A stretch of 64,000 nt of DNA from Solirubrobacterales bacterium (GCA_027306855.1 DAHUYZ010000002.1:33343-97342); one strand, 5' to 3'; shown: positions 34,894 to 43,701, counted from the stretch's first letter. Translations and numbers: made by a program. Notes: generated by a model not told the origin, from the letters alone.

Positions 34894-36963
34894 ATGCGTG
34901 CGGCACCCGACCGGATTCGCAATGTCGCCCTTGTCGGCCATCGCGGCTCGGGCAAGACCTCGCTGCACGAGGCGCTGCTGTTCGAGGCCGGCGTGACCAC
35001 GCGGCTGGGATCGGTGCAGGAGGGGACCACCGTCTCGGACAGCGACCCCGACGAGCAGGCGCGTGGAATGTCGATCTCGCTCACGCTCAGCTCGCTTCAG
35101 TGGCGCGATCGCCAAGTGAACCTGCTGGACACGCCCGGCGACCCGAGCTTCATAGCCGATGCCCTCGCCGGGCTGCGCGTTTGCGAGTCCGCCGTGTTTC
35201 TCGTCAACGCTCTCACCGGGGTCGAGGTATCGACCGTCAGGCTCTGGGAGCGGGCGCAGGAGCTCGACATCGCGCGTCTGCTGTTCATCAACATGCTCGA
35301 CCGTGACCGCGCCGACTTCTTCGGCACGCTCGAGCAGCTCAAGCAGTCATTCGGGCAGCATGTCGTCGCGACCGAGATCCCGCTTCGGGTGGACGGCGAG
35401 GTCGTGGGGGTCATCGACCTGCTCGACATGGAAGCGATCCGCCAGGACTCGAGCGCCCGCGGCGGCGGGGTCAAAACGGCGATCCCCGACGATCAGCTCT
35501 CGCTGGCAGAGGAATACCGGGAGCGGCTCATGGACGAGGTCTCAGAGGTCTCGGACCTGCTCATGGAGCGCTATCTGGAGGGCGAGCAGATCTCGCATGA
35601 GGAGATCGCAGACGCTCTGAAGCAGGGCACCAACCACGGCCACATCTTCCCTGTGGTCTGCGGGATCGCGACGCGCAACCTCGGGACTGCGCGCCTGCTC
35701 GACGCGATCGTCGAGGACCTGCCATCCCCGGTCAAGCACGGCCCGCTCGTGCTCGGCGAGCGAGAGCTCTCGCCGACTGAGAGCTCGGAGCTCTACGCGT
35801 ACGCTTTCAAGACGAGGGCCGATCCTTTTGCGGGCCGCGTAACCCTGCTGCGTGTCTACCAGGGCGCGCTGCGCCACGACAGCCATGCGCTGAACACCCG
35901 CAGCCGCTCGCGCGAGCGCGTCGGCCAGCTGATGGTGTTCGCGGGCAAGGGCACCGAGCACGTGCAGGAGCTCGGACCGGGCGACATGGGCGCCGTCGCC
36001 AAGCTCAAGGACACGCGTTCCGGGGACTGGCTGTCGACGAGCGACGCGCAGGTCGAGATGCCCTCCGTACCATTGCCGGCGGCCGTGATGGCGTTCGCGA
36101 TCGAGCCCGCCAGCAGGGGAGACGAGGAGAAGCTGTTCGCGTCGCTTCGCCGCCTGCAGGAGGAAGACCCGACGATCGATCTCCATCGCGATCCGCAGAC
36201 CGGCGAGCAGATCGTCGCGGGGCTCTCGCAGGTGCATGTCGAAGTCGTCGTCGACCGCTTGCGTTCGCGCTTCGGGGTGGACGTCTCTCTCGAGCCGCCG
36301 CGCGTGCCTTATCAGGAGACGATCCGCGCGTCCGCGAAGGCGCATGGACGCCACAAGAAGCAGACAGGGGGCAGGGGGCAGTTCGGCGACTGCCACATCG
36401 AGATCGAGCCGCTGGCGCCCGCGTCGGGCTTCCAGTTCGTCAATCAAATAAAAGGCGGGGTGGTCCCGAGCCAGTTCATCCCGGCCGTCGAGAAGGGGGT
36501 CGTCGAGGCGATGGAAGCCGGTCCTGTCGCCGGCTATCCCGTCAAGGACGTGCGCGTAACGCTCGTAGACGGCTCGTTTCATTCGGTCGACTCCTCCGAG
36601 CTCGCGTTCAAGCTCGCCGGCGCTCTGGCGATGCGCGAGGCGCTTGCCAACGCGAGCCCCGTGCTGCTGGAGCCGATCATGCTCGTCACGGTCAACGTCC
36701 CGGAGGAGCATGTCGGCGAGGTGATCGGCGACCTCAACAGCCGCCGTGGCCGCCCCCAGGGGATGGAGGGCGCCGGTGGCTCGACACAGATCAAGGCGGA
36801 GGCGCCGATGGCCGAGATGCTCGGCTACGCACCCGACTTGCGCTCGATCACCCAGGGTCAAGGCGACTACACGCTGGAGCTGCTCCGTTACGAGGAGGTG
36901 CCGTCGCAGCTCGTCAAGAAGGTGCTCGAGCAGGCCGGCGCCGAGCCTGCCGTCCATGCGTAA
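34894..36963 (+). CDS. Elongation factor G-like GTPase (EF-G2 type)
   Basis: Translational GTPase of 689 residues with the five-domain EF-G layout. G1 is GHRGSGKTS (canonical AHIDAGKT), G3 is DTPGDPSF, and G4 is NMLDRDRADF where EF-G has NKMDR, so the Lys of NKxD is lost. Domain IV and V segments (GGRGQFGDCHIEIEPL, RRGRPQGMEG) are clear. These features match the EF-G2/FusA2 paralogues of actinobacteria rather than the main EF-G. A strong ribosome binding site GAGGAGG fixes the ATG at 34894. Its precise role is unsettled in the family. Confidence 0.9.
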   Translation: MRAAPDRIRNVALVGHRGSGKTSLHEALLFEAGVTTRLGSVQEGTTVSDSDPDEQARGMSISLTLSSLQWRDRQVNLLDTPGDPSFIADALAGLRVCESAVFLVNALTGVEVSTVRLWERAQELDIARLLFINMLDRDRADFFGTLEQLKQSFGQHVVATEIPLRVDGEVVGVIDLLDMEAIRQDSSARGGGVKTAIPDDQLSLAEEYRERLMDEVSEVSDLLMERYLEGEQISHEEIADALKQGTNHGHIFPVVCGIATRNLGTARLLDAIVEDLPSPVKHGPLVLGERELSPTESSELYAYAFKTRADPFAGRVTLLRVYQGALRHDSHALNTRSRSRERVGQLMVFAGKGTEHVQELGPGDMGAVAKLKDTRSGDWLSTSDAQVEMPSVPLPAAVMAFAIEPASRGDEEKLFASLRRLQEEDPTIDLHRDPQTGEQIVAGLSQVHVEVVVDRLRSRFGVDVSLEPPRVPYQETIRASAKAHGRHKKQTGGRGQFGDCHIEIEPLAPASGFQFVNQIKGGVVPSQFIPAVEKGVVEAMEAGPVAGYPVKDVRVTLVDGSFHSVDSSELAFKLAGALAMREALANASPVLLEPIMLVTVNVPEEHVGEVIGDLNSRRGRPQGMEGAGGSTQIKAEAPMAEMLGYAPDLRSITQGQGDYTLELLRYEEVPSQLVKKVLEQAGAEPAVHA

Positions 36964-37078
36964 GCGGTCCGATAGCGCCCGTCGGCGAACCTGCCCGCGT
37001 GCGGCCTCCCTTCAGGAGATCGGCGGCGCGCCCATCTGGGGTCGCTGCGCCCGCTCGGCACGTTCTCGGCCGTCCGGC

Positions 37079-37084
37079 TAGGCT
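37079..37084 (+). promoter_or_regulatory. Candidate -10 element of the gene at 37094
   Basis: TAGGCT ends 9 bases before the ATG. The preceding 115 bases after the EF-G-like gene hold no other feature I recognise. Confidence 0.38.
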
Positions 37085-37093
37085 GATGGGCCG

Positions 37094-37840
37094 ATGACGA
37101 CCCGCTCGATAGTCACGTCGGTGCCGGACATCGCCTGCGACGTGTGCGGGCGCAGGCTGCTGCGCGGGGAGCGTCCTGACGTCTTCTTGAGCGCCGGCGA
37201 GCGCCACATGGTCTGTGAGCTGTGCGCTCCGCGAGCCAGCGCCAGCGGATGGCTGCGCGAGTCCGAGGGTCAAGCGCTCGATCTCCGTCCCCCTCGCAGC
37301 AGGCGAGGTCAGTCTCTGCTCGGTCGCCTGCGCCAGCTGCGCGAGCCGACGACGGTGGCCGCGCACGCGCGGACCCGTCAGGTTAGGCGTGACGCGGAGG
37401 AAGATCCGGGGAACGCTCACCGCGAGCCGTTCGACGAGGAGGACGTTCCGTTCGATGAGGGGCCGGCGGATGCTCGCCGCGAGGAAGTCGTTCATTTGCC
37501 GCCGCAAGACGCGGAGCCGCTCGCGAGTGACGACCTCGAGGCGGTACGCGCACTCGAGGTCTTCAACGCAGGTGAGCAGCCTCGCCGCGTCGCTGGTGTG
37601 TCGCGGTCGCTCGGCGCGCCGTCGGTGACTGTGCGGCCGCTGCCCGAAGCGCGCGGGAAGGTCGTGATCGTCGTCGCCTGGGAGTTGTGCTGGTATCGCT
37701 ACGAGGTCGATCTCGACGACGCCTTCGCCGAGCCGCGACTGCTCGAACGAGGGATGGAGCTCGATGAGCTGCCCGACGAGGACAGGCTCGCCAACGCCGC
37801 CGCCGATGAGCGGGGCGAGCTGGCTTTGCTGACGGCCTAG
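37094..37840 (+). CDS. Uncharacterised protein with N-terminal CxxC pairs
   Basis: Not recognised. 248 residues. The N-terminus has CDVC at about 15-18 and CELC at about 42-45, likely one small zinc ribbon. A charged, low-complexity middle (about 80-150) follows, then a hydrophobic strand VVIVVAWELCWYRYEVDLDD and an acidic C-terminus. No catalytic motif or membrane helix is evident. GC-rich codon use matches the neighbours, so it is a real gene. It sits with a 75-residue protein and an RNase HI-like gene. Confidence 0.72.
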   Translation: MTTRSIVTSVPDIACDVCGRRLLRGERPDVFLSAGERHMVCELCAPRASASGWLRESEGQALDLRPPRSRRGQSLLGRLRQLREPTTVAAHARTRQVRRDAEEDPGNAHREPFDEEDVPFDEGPADARREEVVHLPPQDAEPLASDDLEAVRALEVFNAGEQPRRVAGVSRSLGAPSVTVRPLPEARGKVVIVVAWELCWYRYEVDLDDAFAEPRLLERGMELDELPDEDRLANAAADERGELALLTA

Positions 37841-37857
37841 ACCGGTATGGCCTGAGG

Positions 37858-37863
37858 TAAACT
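37858..37863 (+). promoter_or_regulatory. Candidate leaderless -10 element of the gene at 37871
   Basis: TAAACT ends 7 bases before the GTG start codon. This is one of the clearest leaderless arrangements in the window. Confidence 0.5.
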
Positions 37864-37870
37864 CGCAGAC

Positions 37871-38098
37871 GTGATCTATTGCGTCGTGCCCCGGCCGCTG
37901 GCCGACGAGCTGTATCCGAAGCTCGTCAAGCACTACGAAAACGACGACAACGTGACGGTGATCGTCGACCGGCGCGAGTCCGATCGTCGCGCGCGTGGTT
38001 CGCTCGCGTCTGCGGAGGATCTCGAGCGCCGCGTTGTCCGCGATCGGCGCCGAGCGCGCGTCCCGGGCGATCTGCCGCCCTTGGCGGACGCCTCCTAG
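37871..38098 (+). CDS. Small uncharacterised basic protein
   Basis: 75 residues from a GTG start 7 bases after a -10 hexamer. The N-terminal half alternates hydrophobic residues (MIYCVVPRPLADELY, VTVIVDRRESDRR), looking like a small alpha/beta unit; the C-terminal half is Arg-rich ([19 protein letters not shown]). The VIVDRRxxDRR phrase recurs in unannotated proteins of soil bacteria from memory. No function is proposed. Confidence 0.65.
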   Translation: MIYCVVPRPLADELYPKLVKHYENDDNVTVIVDRRESDRRARGSLASAEDLERRVVRDRRRARVPGDLPPLADAS

Positions 38099-38110
38099 GC
38101 AAGCAGCGCG

Positions 38111-38524
38111 ATGAGAGCGGTGGTCCACGTCGACGGCGGCTCGCGCGGCAACCCGGGCCCGGGCGCGGCCGCGTGCGTCCTCTCCAGTCCAGACGGGGAG
38201 GTGCTTGACGAGTCATCGGTGTTGCTCGGCTCGACGACCAACAACGTTGCGGAGTACCGCGCGCTGTTGCTCGGCCTCGAGCGCGCCAGCGCGCTCGGCG
38301 TGACGGACGTCGAGATCGTCGGCGACTCCGAGTTGATCGCAAAGCAGGTGCAGGGCGTCTACAAGGTCAAGCACCCTGCTATGCGGGCGCTGCACGTCGA
38401 GGCGATGGCGGCGCTGCGCTCGTTCGAGCGCTGGTCGATACGCACCGTCCCGCGTGCCGAGAACGCCCGCGCCGACGCGCTCGTGAACGACGCGCTCGAC
38501 AGTCGGGCCGCGCTCAGCGGCTGA
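38111..38524 (+). CDS. Ribonuclease HI-like protein
   Basis: RNase H-fold protein of 137 residues. D8 in VDGGSRGNPGPGA, the Glu in TTNNVAEYRALLLGLE and the Asp in EIVGDSELIAKQVQG match three catalytic acids; ENARADALVNDAL supplies the fourth Asp. It belongs to the short bacterial branch that often lacks the basic protrusion and is annotated as reverse-transcriptase-like RNase H. It should cut RNA in RNA-DNA hybrids. Starts 12 bases after the small upstream gene. Confidence 0.88.
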   Translation: MRAVVHVDGGSRGNPGPGAAACVLSSPDGEVLDESSVLLGSTTNNVAEYRALLLGLERASALGVTDVEIVGDSELIAKQVQGVYKVKHPAMRALHVEAMAALRSFERWSIRTVPRAENARADALVNDALDSRAALSG

Positions 38525-38535
38525 GCGCGCGCGAT

Positions 38536-40089
38536 TCAGCGCAGCGGCTGGGTCGCTTTCGCCAGCGCGACCAGCTGGGCGTTCGAGAGGTCCTCGAGCA
38601 GCGTGTTGCTGATGAAGTAGATGGCCTTTCCGCTGCGCCAGCCGATGTCATGGATGTGCGAGCCGTCGTAGACGACCAGGTAGGCATGGCCGTCGATCGT
38701 TTCGCTGTGCGCGTGCGAGAAGAGCGGGATTTTCAGCCAGTCGGTGCCCTCGACGTCGTAGTAGCCGCCGAGGCCGTTCTGTTGCCAGACCGCGACGTAC
38801 GCGTGGTGGCGGTGTTTGAACTGGTCTTCGAGGCCGTACACCCTCACTTGCTGCTGGACCGCCGGTCCGGTCTGCAGCGTCGGGTACTCCATCGGGAACG
38901 GGAGCCCAGGCGCGGCGCTCAGCGCGACCGCCCTACTCGACGAGGACACCGGATAGAGGTCGAGCGTGCCCGGCGAGGAGGAGGCGTGCGCGTGTAAATG
39001 TTTCCCCGAAGACGGTGTTGACGAGCTCGGCAGTCGAGGTTGCTCATGGCCGTGTAGGAAGTCGTTGACGGTTGCTTTGATGAGCTGCGGCGAGGCGGTG
39101 ACATAGCTTTCGCCGCCCACGACGGCGTTGGCGCTGTCGATCTGGAATTTGACCTGGCGCATCGGCTTCTGCTGCGAGAAGGCGGCGAGCTTGGCCAGTT
39201 CAATCAGCTGCCCCGGTGTGGCCTGGAACGTGCTTGTGACCGCCTTGCCGACCGCCTTCGAAACCTTGTCGATCTCGCCGATCAGGTCGCTGGCCGGCAC
39301 CTGCTCGCGCAGGTCCCTGATGAAGTCCTGCTGGCGCGCGACGCGCACGAAATCCGAGTCGGTGTGCCGGTAGCGGACGTAGCTGAGGGCGTTTTCGTAG
39401 CAGAGCTTCTGATAGCCGGGCTGCAGGTTGATCGCCGAGTAGTTCGTTTCGATGCTGCCGTTCGGCTCGTTGTAGTAACGATGGTCGACGTTCACGTACA
39501 CGCAGCCGAGCGTGTCGACTACCCCGATGAAGCCCTTGAACGTGATGTCGATCACGCCATTGAGCTTGATGTTCAGCAGATGCTCGACCGTGGAGGCGGC
39601 CAGTTCGGCGCCTCTGTCCGTGCCGCCTTCCAGGCTCCCGATCGTGTAAGCCGCGTTGATCTTGCGCGGGTAGTAGGTCTGCCCGCGCTTGGTCGTGATC
39701 GTGACGAGCAGGTCGCGAGGCACCGACATCACCGAGGTCTGCCCGGCTTGGGGATCGAGATGTACGAGCAGCAGCGTGTCGCTGTGGGGAGGGTCGTTGC
39801 GATCGAATGCGTCCTTGGAGGCGGCTCGTCTGTCTGAGCCGATGATCAGGAACGTCTGCGGTTCGCCTTCATACGCGGGCGCCACGACGCCCTTGCCCAC
39901 ATGGATCTGGCTTCCGCGCGGGAAGACCTCGTTGGCGATTTTCCCGAGTGTGGTCAGCGCGAGGGTTGCGGTTGCGCCGCCGCTGAGCAGGACGATCAAT
40001 GCTCCAGCGAGCAGAAAGCGCATCCGCATGCCCCGGCCCGGCGTGGGGGGACGCTCATCTTCGAGGGTGGGGGTAGGGGATGCGCTCAT
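38536..40089 (-). CDS. LytR-CpsA-Psr (LCP) family wall polymer transferase
   Basis: Single-pass membrane enzyme that attaches polymers such as teichoic acid-like or arabinogalactan-like glycans to peptidoglycan. Cytosolic Pro-rich N-terminus, one membrane helix (about 23-45), then an LCP domain (about 80-290) with IGSDRR, HSDTLLLVHLD, SVPRDLLV, KINAAYTIG and RYRHTDSDFVRVARQQ. A Ser/Pro linker leads to a second domain (about 385-517) of unknown type. The ATG at 40089 is chosen since it overlaps the stop of a 15-codon leader ORF; a GTG at 40107 is the alternative. Confidence 0.9.
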   Translation of the reverse strand: MSASPTPTLEDERPPTPGRGMRMRFLLAGALIVLLSGGATATLALTTLGKIANEVFPRGSQIHVGKGVVAPAYEGEPQTFLIIGSDRRAASKDAFDRNDPPHSDTLLLVHLDPQAGQTSVMSVPRDLLVTITTKRGQTYYPRKINAAYTIGSLEGGTDRGAELAASTVEHLLNIKLNGVIDITFKGFIGVVDTLGCVYVNVDHRYYNEPNGSIETNYSAINLQPGYQKLCYENALSYVRYRHTDSDFVRVARQQDFIRDLREQVPASDLIGEIDKVSKAVGKAVTSTFQATPGQLIELAKLAAFSQQKPMRQVKFQIDSANAVVGGESYVTASPQLIKATVNDFLHGHEQPRLPSSSTPSSGKHLHAHASSSPGTLDLYPVSSSSRAVALSAAPGLPFPMEYPTLQTGPAVQQQVRVYGLEDQFKHRHHAYVAVWQQNGLGGYYDVEGTDWLKIPLFSHAHSETIDGHAYLVVYDGSHIHDIGWRSGKAIYFISNTLLEDLSNAQLVALAKATQPLR

Positions 40090-40133
40090 AGGCCTCTGCT
40101 TGCCCACGGACTGTCGGTGCCGCCGTCGGGCAT
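40086..40133 (-). CDS. 15-residue leader ORF upstream of the LCP gene
   Basis: On the minus strand TAGGCT (40140-40145) lies 6 bases before an ATG that opens a 15-codon frame (MPDGGTDSPWASRGL). Its TGA overlaps the LCP ATG as ATGA. A leaderless mRNA would thus translate this peptide first and reach the LCP gene by coupling. The peptide shows no attenuation-type codon run. Confidence 0.4.
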   Translation of the reverse strand: MPDGGTDSPWASRGL

Positions 40134-40139
40134 GCGGCT

Positions 40140-40145
40140 AGCCTA
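40140..40145 (-). promoter_or_regulatory. Candidate -10 element of the leader ORF and LCP gene
   Basis: TAGGCT on the minus strand, 6 bases before the leader-ORF ATG at 40133. Confidence 0.4.
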
Positions 40146-40286
40146 CCCACCAGACCGGCCGCCGAGCGCCGGGCGCATCGCTAGTCTCGGCTCGGTGTCG
40201 TCGGTACCACAAGAGGGGTTCTCAGCGTCTGCCTCAGCGTCTGTCGGCCTCGTTCGGCGTCCGTGGCGTGATTGGGGAGTGGTCTG

Positions 40287-41639
40287 ATGCTGGCCCCCCG
40301 CAATCGCGAGCTGCTCGCCCTGATCCCTTCGGCGTTGCTCGTCACGGCCGGCTTCACGGCGATCTTCATCCAGGCGGGCAATACGTCGACGGGCGCCTCC
40401 ACGAACGTGACGCTCAACCACGCTTCGGGCCTGTCGCTCACATACGGGGCGCTGTTCTTGGGGCTGTGCCTAGCCGCGCATCTGGTGATCCGCTTCGCGC
40501 TCCCGCACGCCGATCCGTATCTGTTCCCGCTCGGGGCGATGCTCGCGAGCTTTGGGATCGTGATGGTCTATCGCATCAATCCAACGCTTGCCCGTCAGCA
40601 AGCGCAATGGATGGTCCTCGGCCTGGTCCTGTTCGCGGCGACGATCATCTGGCTGCGACGCGCGGGCATCGGGGTGCTCGAGCGCTACCGCTACACGATC
40701 GCGGCGGTCGGGATCGTGATGGCGGTGATGCCGCGCTTGCCGGGTATTGGCGAGCAGGTGAACGGTGCGTATCTCAACATCCACCTCGGTCCGATCTCCT
40801 TCCAGCCGGCGGAGCTCGCGAAGGTCGCGATCGTCATCTTCCTCGCGAGCTATCTGCGCGACAACCGCCAGATACTCGTGACGGCCGGGAGGCGTGTGCT
40901 CGGCGTGACGGTCCCGCCGATGAAGCAGTTCGGCCCGATGCTGGTCGTTTGGGGCGCGGCGATGGGCACGCTGCTCTTGACGCGCGAGCTCGGCACCTCG
41001 CTGATGTTCTACGGGGCGTTCCTGGCACTGCTGTACGTCGCCACTGGACGCCTGTCGTTCCCGCTGATCGGTCTCGTCCTGTTCGCGCTCGGCGCGTGGT
41101 TCGTCGCCACTCATGTCTCTCACGTGCACGCGCGCGTACTCGATTGGGAACACCCCTTCGACAAGTCGTTGTATGAAGCGAGGGGCGGCAGCTACCAGCT
41201 CGCCCAGGCGCTGTTCGCCCAGGCGGACGGCGGACTGCTCGGGACGGGCTTCGATCGGTCGCTGCTGGTGCTTCCCCACCACGGCGGTGTGATCCTGCCG
41301 ATCCCCGAAAGCGACATGATCTACGCGGTCATCACCAACGAGCTGGGCCTCGCCGGCGCCGCCGGGCTGCTGCTCACCTACATGCTGCTCGTCGCACGCG
41401 GCTTGAAGACCGCAATGCTGGCTCGCGACTCCTTCTCGAAGCTGCTGGCGACCGGTCTGTCGTTCATCGTGGCAATGCAAGTGTTCGTGATCGTAGGCGG
41501 CGTCACGCGCGTCATCCCGCTCACGGGCGTGACGCTTCCGTTCGTAGCCTACGGAGGCTCCTCGGTGGTCATGAACTTCGTGCTGATCGCCCTCTTGCTC
41601 GTCCTCTCAGACCGGGCTCGCCGTCCATACGGACGCTGA
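40287..41639 (+). CDS. FtsW/RodA/SpoVE-family peptidoglycan glycosyltransferase
   Basis: SEDS membrane glycosyltransferase of 450 residues with about ten membrane helices. Conserved pieces are the large extracellular loop after GGSYQLAQALFAQADGGLLGTGF, the PESDMIYAVITNELGLAGA motif with its key acids, and GVTRVIPLTGVTLPFVAYGGSS near the C-terminus. It polymerises lipid II for division or elongation; which of the two is not clear, since no penicillin-binding protein is adjacent. The ATG at 40287 has GGGGAG upstream. The 150 bases before it contain the repeat CTCAGCGTCTG twice (about 40220-40245). Confidence 0.92.
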   Translation: MLAPRNRELLALIPSALLVTAGFTAIFIQAGNTSTGASTNVTLNHASGLSLTYGALFLGLCLAAHLVIRFALPHADPYLFPLGAMLASFGIVMVYRINPTLARQQAQWMVLGLVLFAATIIWLRRAGIGVLERYRYTIAAVGIVMAVMPRLPGIGEQVNGAYLNIHLGPISFQPAELAKVAIVIFLASYLRDNRQILVTAGRRVLGVTVPPMKQFGPMLVVWGAAMGTLLLTRELGTSLMFYGAFLALLYVATGRLSFPLIGLVLFALGAWFVATHVSHVHARVLDWEHPFDKSLYEARGGSYQLAQALFAQADGGLLGTGFDRSLLVLPHHGGVILPIPESDMIYAVITNELGLAGAAGLLLTYMLLVARGLKTAMLARDSFSKLLATGLSFIVAMQVFVIVGGVTRVIPLTGVTLPFVAYGGSSVVMNFVLIALLLVLSDRARRPYGR

Positions 41640-41646
41640 CCGGCCC

Positions 41647-41713
41647 GGCACATATGCAGCTGGGACTGGCTTGCTCGGCACGTGCGCAGCTCGGACACGT
41701 GCGCAGCTGAGAC
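41647..41713 (+). repeat. Three 20-bp repeats upstream of the EAL gene
   Basis: Units at 41647, 41677 and 41694 follow the pattern RRCACRTRYGCAGCTSRGAC. Further GCAGCT words occur at about 41736 and 41768. The spacing (30 and 17 bases) and position suggest binding sites for a regulator. Confidence 0.4.
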
Positions 41714-41756
41714 CGATTTGCCCGGGACAGGGCGTGCAGCTTTGCGCAGGATTGAA

Positions 41757-41788
41757 GAGGTTTAGTGCAGCTTTCCCGCGAAAACCTC
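41757..41788 (+). promoter_or_regulatory. Inverted repeat before the EAL gene
   Basis: GAGGTTT pairs with AAACCTC across an 18-base loop, 45 bases before the chosen EAL start. It could be an operator or an RNA hairpin in the leader. Confidence 0.3.
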
Positions 41789-41833
41789 CACAGAACTGCG
41801 CATCTCGCTCTGTGCGGCCGCCAGACGTCCAAT

Positions 41834-42721
41834 ATGACCACGACTCTCATGTCCAGCTCGAGCACAACCGCCGCCACCATGGAAATCCGCGTGCGTGACT
41901 TGCGCCCTCCGGAGCGCAGGCGCAGGCGCTACCCGGCGAGCATCGGCGCGTTCTCCTCGCCGGCCGGCCTCCATCGCCGGCCGTGGCTCGCGCGTCTGCG
42001 GCGCGCCTTGCGCGACGACCTGTTCGTTCTGCGCTACCAGCCGATCGTCTCGCTCCACGGCGGCGGCGTCTCCCACTATGAGGCGCTGATCAGGCTCGCC
42101 GACAACCCGGACGGGCTGCTGGAGCCTCCGAGCGGGTTTCTCGAGGCGGCGGAGCGCTACGGGCTGATCGCAGAGATCGACCGTCTCGTGCTGTCCAAGG
42201 TCGCGATGCTGATGGGCACCGAGCTTGCCAGCACCGGAGCACGAGTCGCCGTCAACCTGTCGGCGCTCTCGGTCACCGACGGCGGGATGCTCGGGCACAT
42301 CGAGCGCGAGCTCAGCCGCCATTGCGTGGAGCCGGATCGCCTCATCATCGAGATCACCGAGACCGCGGCCATCTGCGACATGGCGCGAGCGGTCGCGTTC
42401 TGCGAGGGCGTCCAGCGCATCGGTGGCGCGATCGCGCTCGACGACTTCGGCGCGGGTTTCGGCTCGTTCCACTACCTCAAGCACCTACCGTTCCGCTACC
42501 TGAAGATCGACGGCGAGTTCGTGCGCGCGCTTCCCGCCTCGCACAAGGATCAGCTCGTCGTCCAGGCGCTCGTGGGAGTCGCCCACGGGATGGGCAAGCA
42601 GACGATCGCCGAGTATGTCGGGGACGAGCCGACGATCGGGCTCTTGCGCGACTACGGCGTCGACTACGCGCAAGGCTTTCAGGTCGGGCGGCCGGTCCAT
42701 CAGGCGGAGGCGTTCGCCTGA
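41834..42721 (+). CDS. EAL-domain cyclic di-GMP phosphodiesterase
   Basis: Soluble protein of 295 residues with one EAL domain (about 55-290) and no GGDEF or sensor domain. The EAL motif is YEALIRL; other catalytic positions are kept: VNLSALS, EITET, LDDFGAGF (DDFG), LKIDGEFV and the Glu in TIAEYV, with QGFQVGRP at the end. It should hydrolyse cyclic di-GMP. The N-terminal 50 residues are Arg/Ser-rich. The start is uncertain: ATG at 41834 is used, but GTG 41765 and ATG 41879 are in frame. Confidence 0.88.
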   Translation: MTTTLMSSSSTTAATMEIRVRDLRPPERRRRRYPASIGAFSSPAGLHRRPWLARLRRALRDDLFVLRYQPIVSLHGGGVSHYEALIRLADNPDGLLEPPSGFLEAAERYGLIAEIDRLVLSKVAMLMGTELASTGARVAVNLSALSVTDGGMLGHIERELSRHCVEPDRLIIEITETAAICDMARAVAFCEGVQRIGGAIALDDFGAGFGSFHYLKHLPFRYLKIDGEFVRALPASHKDQLVVQALVGVAHGMGKQTIAEYVGDEPTIGLLRDYGVDYAQGFQVGRPVHQAEAFA

Positions 42722-42807
42722 TAGGCCGGTTTTTCCCAGGGACTCTGAGGCCCGCCACGCGCGCCCATAGCGATCCTTGCGAGGACTGACACGCCCCCGT
42801 GCGCGCT

Positions 42808-43695
42808 TCAGCGCGGTTGCGGAAGCTGAGTGCGCATCATCGCGTCCCACAGGCGGTCCGGCAGCAGCTTGCGCTGGAGCACCGTCAGGCGAGCGGACGG
42901 CGTGAGCAGCATCCGCGATGGAGAACGGCGGCGTGAGATCGCCCTCTCGATCGCCTTGGCGACGACATCCGGCGCGCCACCAAGATGCCGGATCGGGCTC
43001 TCGTATACGCCGGTCGTCATCGCCGCCAGCTTGACATTGAAGCGCTCGTACGGGTTGCTCCCGTCGGCGCTCTCGGCTCTATTGGCCCCCATCGAGGCGC
43101 TCTGAGCCTCGACGACGCTGGCAACCGCGGACTTGGCGAACTCGGTCGTGATCAAGCCCGGCTCGACGAGGGTGACATCCACACCGAACCCCTTCACCTC
43201 GAAGCGCAGAGCGTCGCTGATCGCCTCAAGGGAGTACTTGGTGGCGTGATACAGGCCTCCCCCCGGGAAGGTCAGCCGCCCGCCCATCGAGCCGACGTTG
43301 ACGATCCGCCCCCAGCGCTGCGCGCGCATCGCCGGCAGCGCGAGCTGGGTGAGCGCGATCGCTCCGAATACGTTGGTCTCGAACTGACGCCGCACGGCCT
43401 CCATCGGGACCTGCTCGATCGCGCCGCCCTGGCTGTAGCCGGCGTTGTTGACGAGCACTCCGACGGCACCGTGATCGCGCACGATCACCTCCACGGCGGC
43501 GCGCATCGACTGCTCGTCGGTGACGTCGAGCCGCAGCAGCTTGCAGCCGTCCCCCGCCAGCGACTCGATCGACTCAAGCCGTCGCGCGCTCGCGTACACG
43601 GTCCACCCGGCTCGCGCGAGCCGCCGCGCGGTGGCCTCGCCGATGCCCGAGGAGCAGCCTGTGATCAGGACCGCCTTTGAGGTCTCCGTGGCCAT
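42808..43695 (-). CDS. Short-chain dehydrogenase/reductase
   Basis: Classical SDR of 295 residues. NAD(P) motif TGCSSGIGEATARRLARAGW, NNAGYSQGG, then Ser in VGSMGG and the catalytic Tyr/Lys in YHATK. An Arg pair after the second strand (ASARRLE) suggests NADP. The start at 43695 is supported by TATTCT 6 bases upstream. It is divergent from the alcohol dehydrogenase gene. Confidence 0.9.
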   Translation of the reverse strand: MATETSKAVLITGCSSGIGEATARRLARAGWTVYASARRLESIESLAGDGCKLLRLDVTDEQSMRAAVEVIVRDHGAVGVLVNNAGYSQGGAIEQVPMEAVRRQFETNVFGAIALTQLALPAMRAQRWGRIVNVGSMGGRLTFPGGGLYHATKYSLEAISDALRFEVKGFGVDVTLVEPGLITTEFAKSAVASVVEAQSASMGANRAESADGSNPYERFNVKLAAMTTGVYESPIRHLGGAPDVVAKAIERAISRRRSPSRMLLTPSARLTVLQRKLLPDRLWDAMMRTQLPQPR

Positions 43696-43701
43696 CCGGG
43701 C

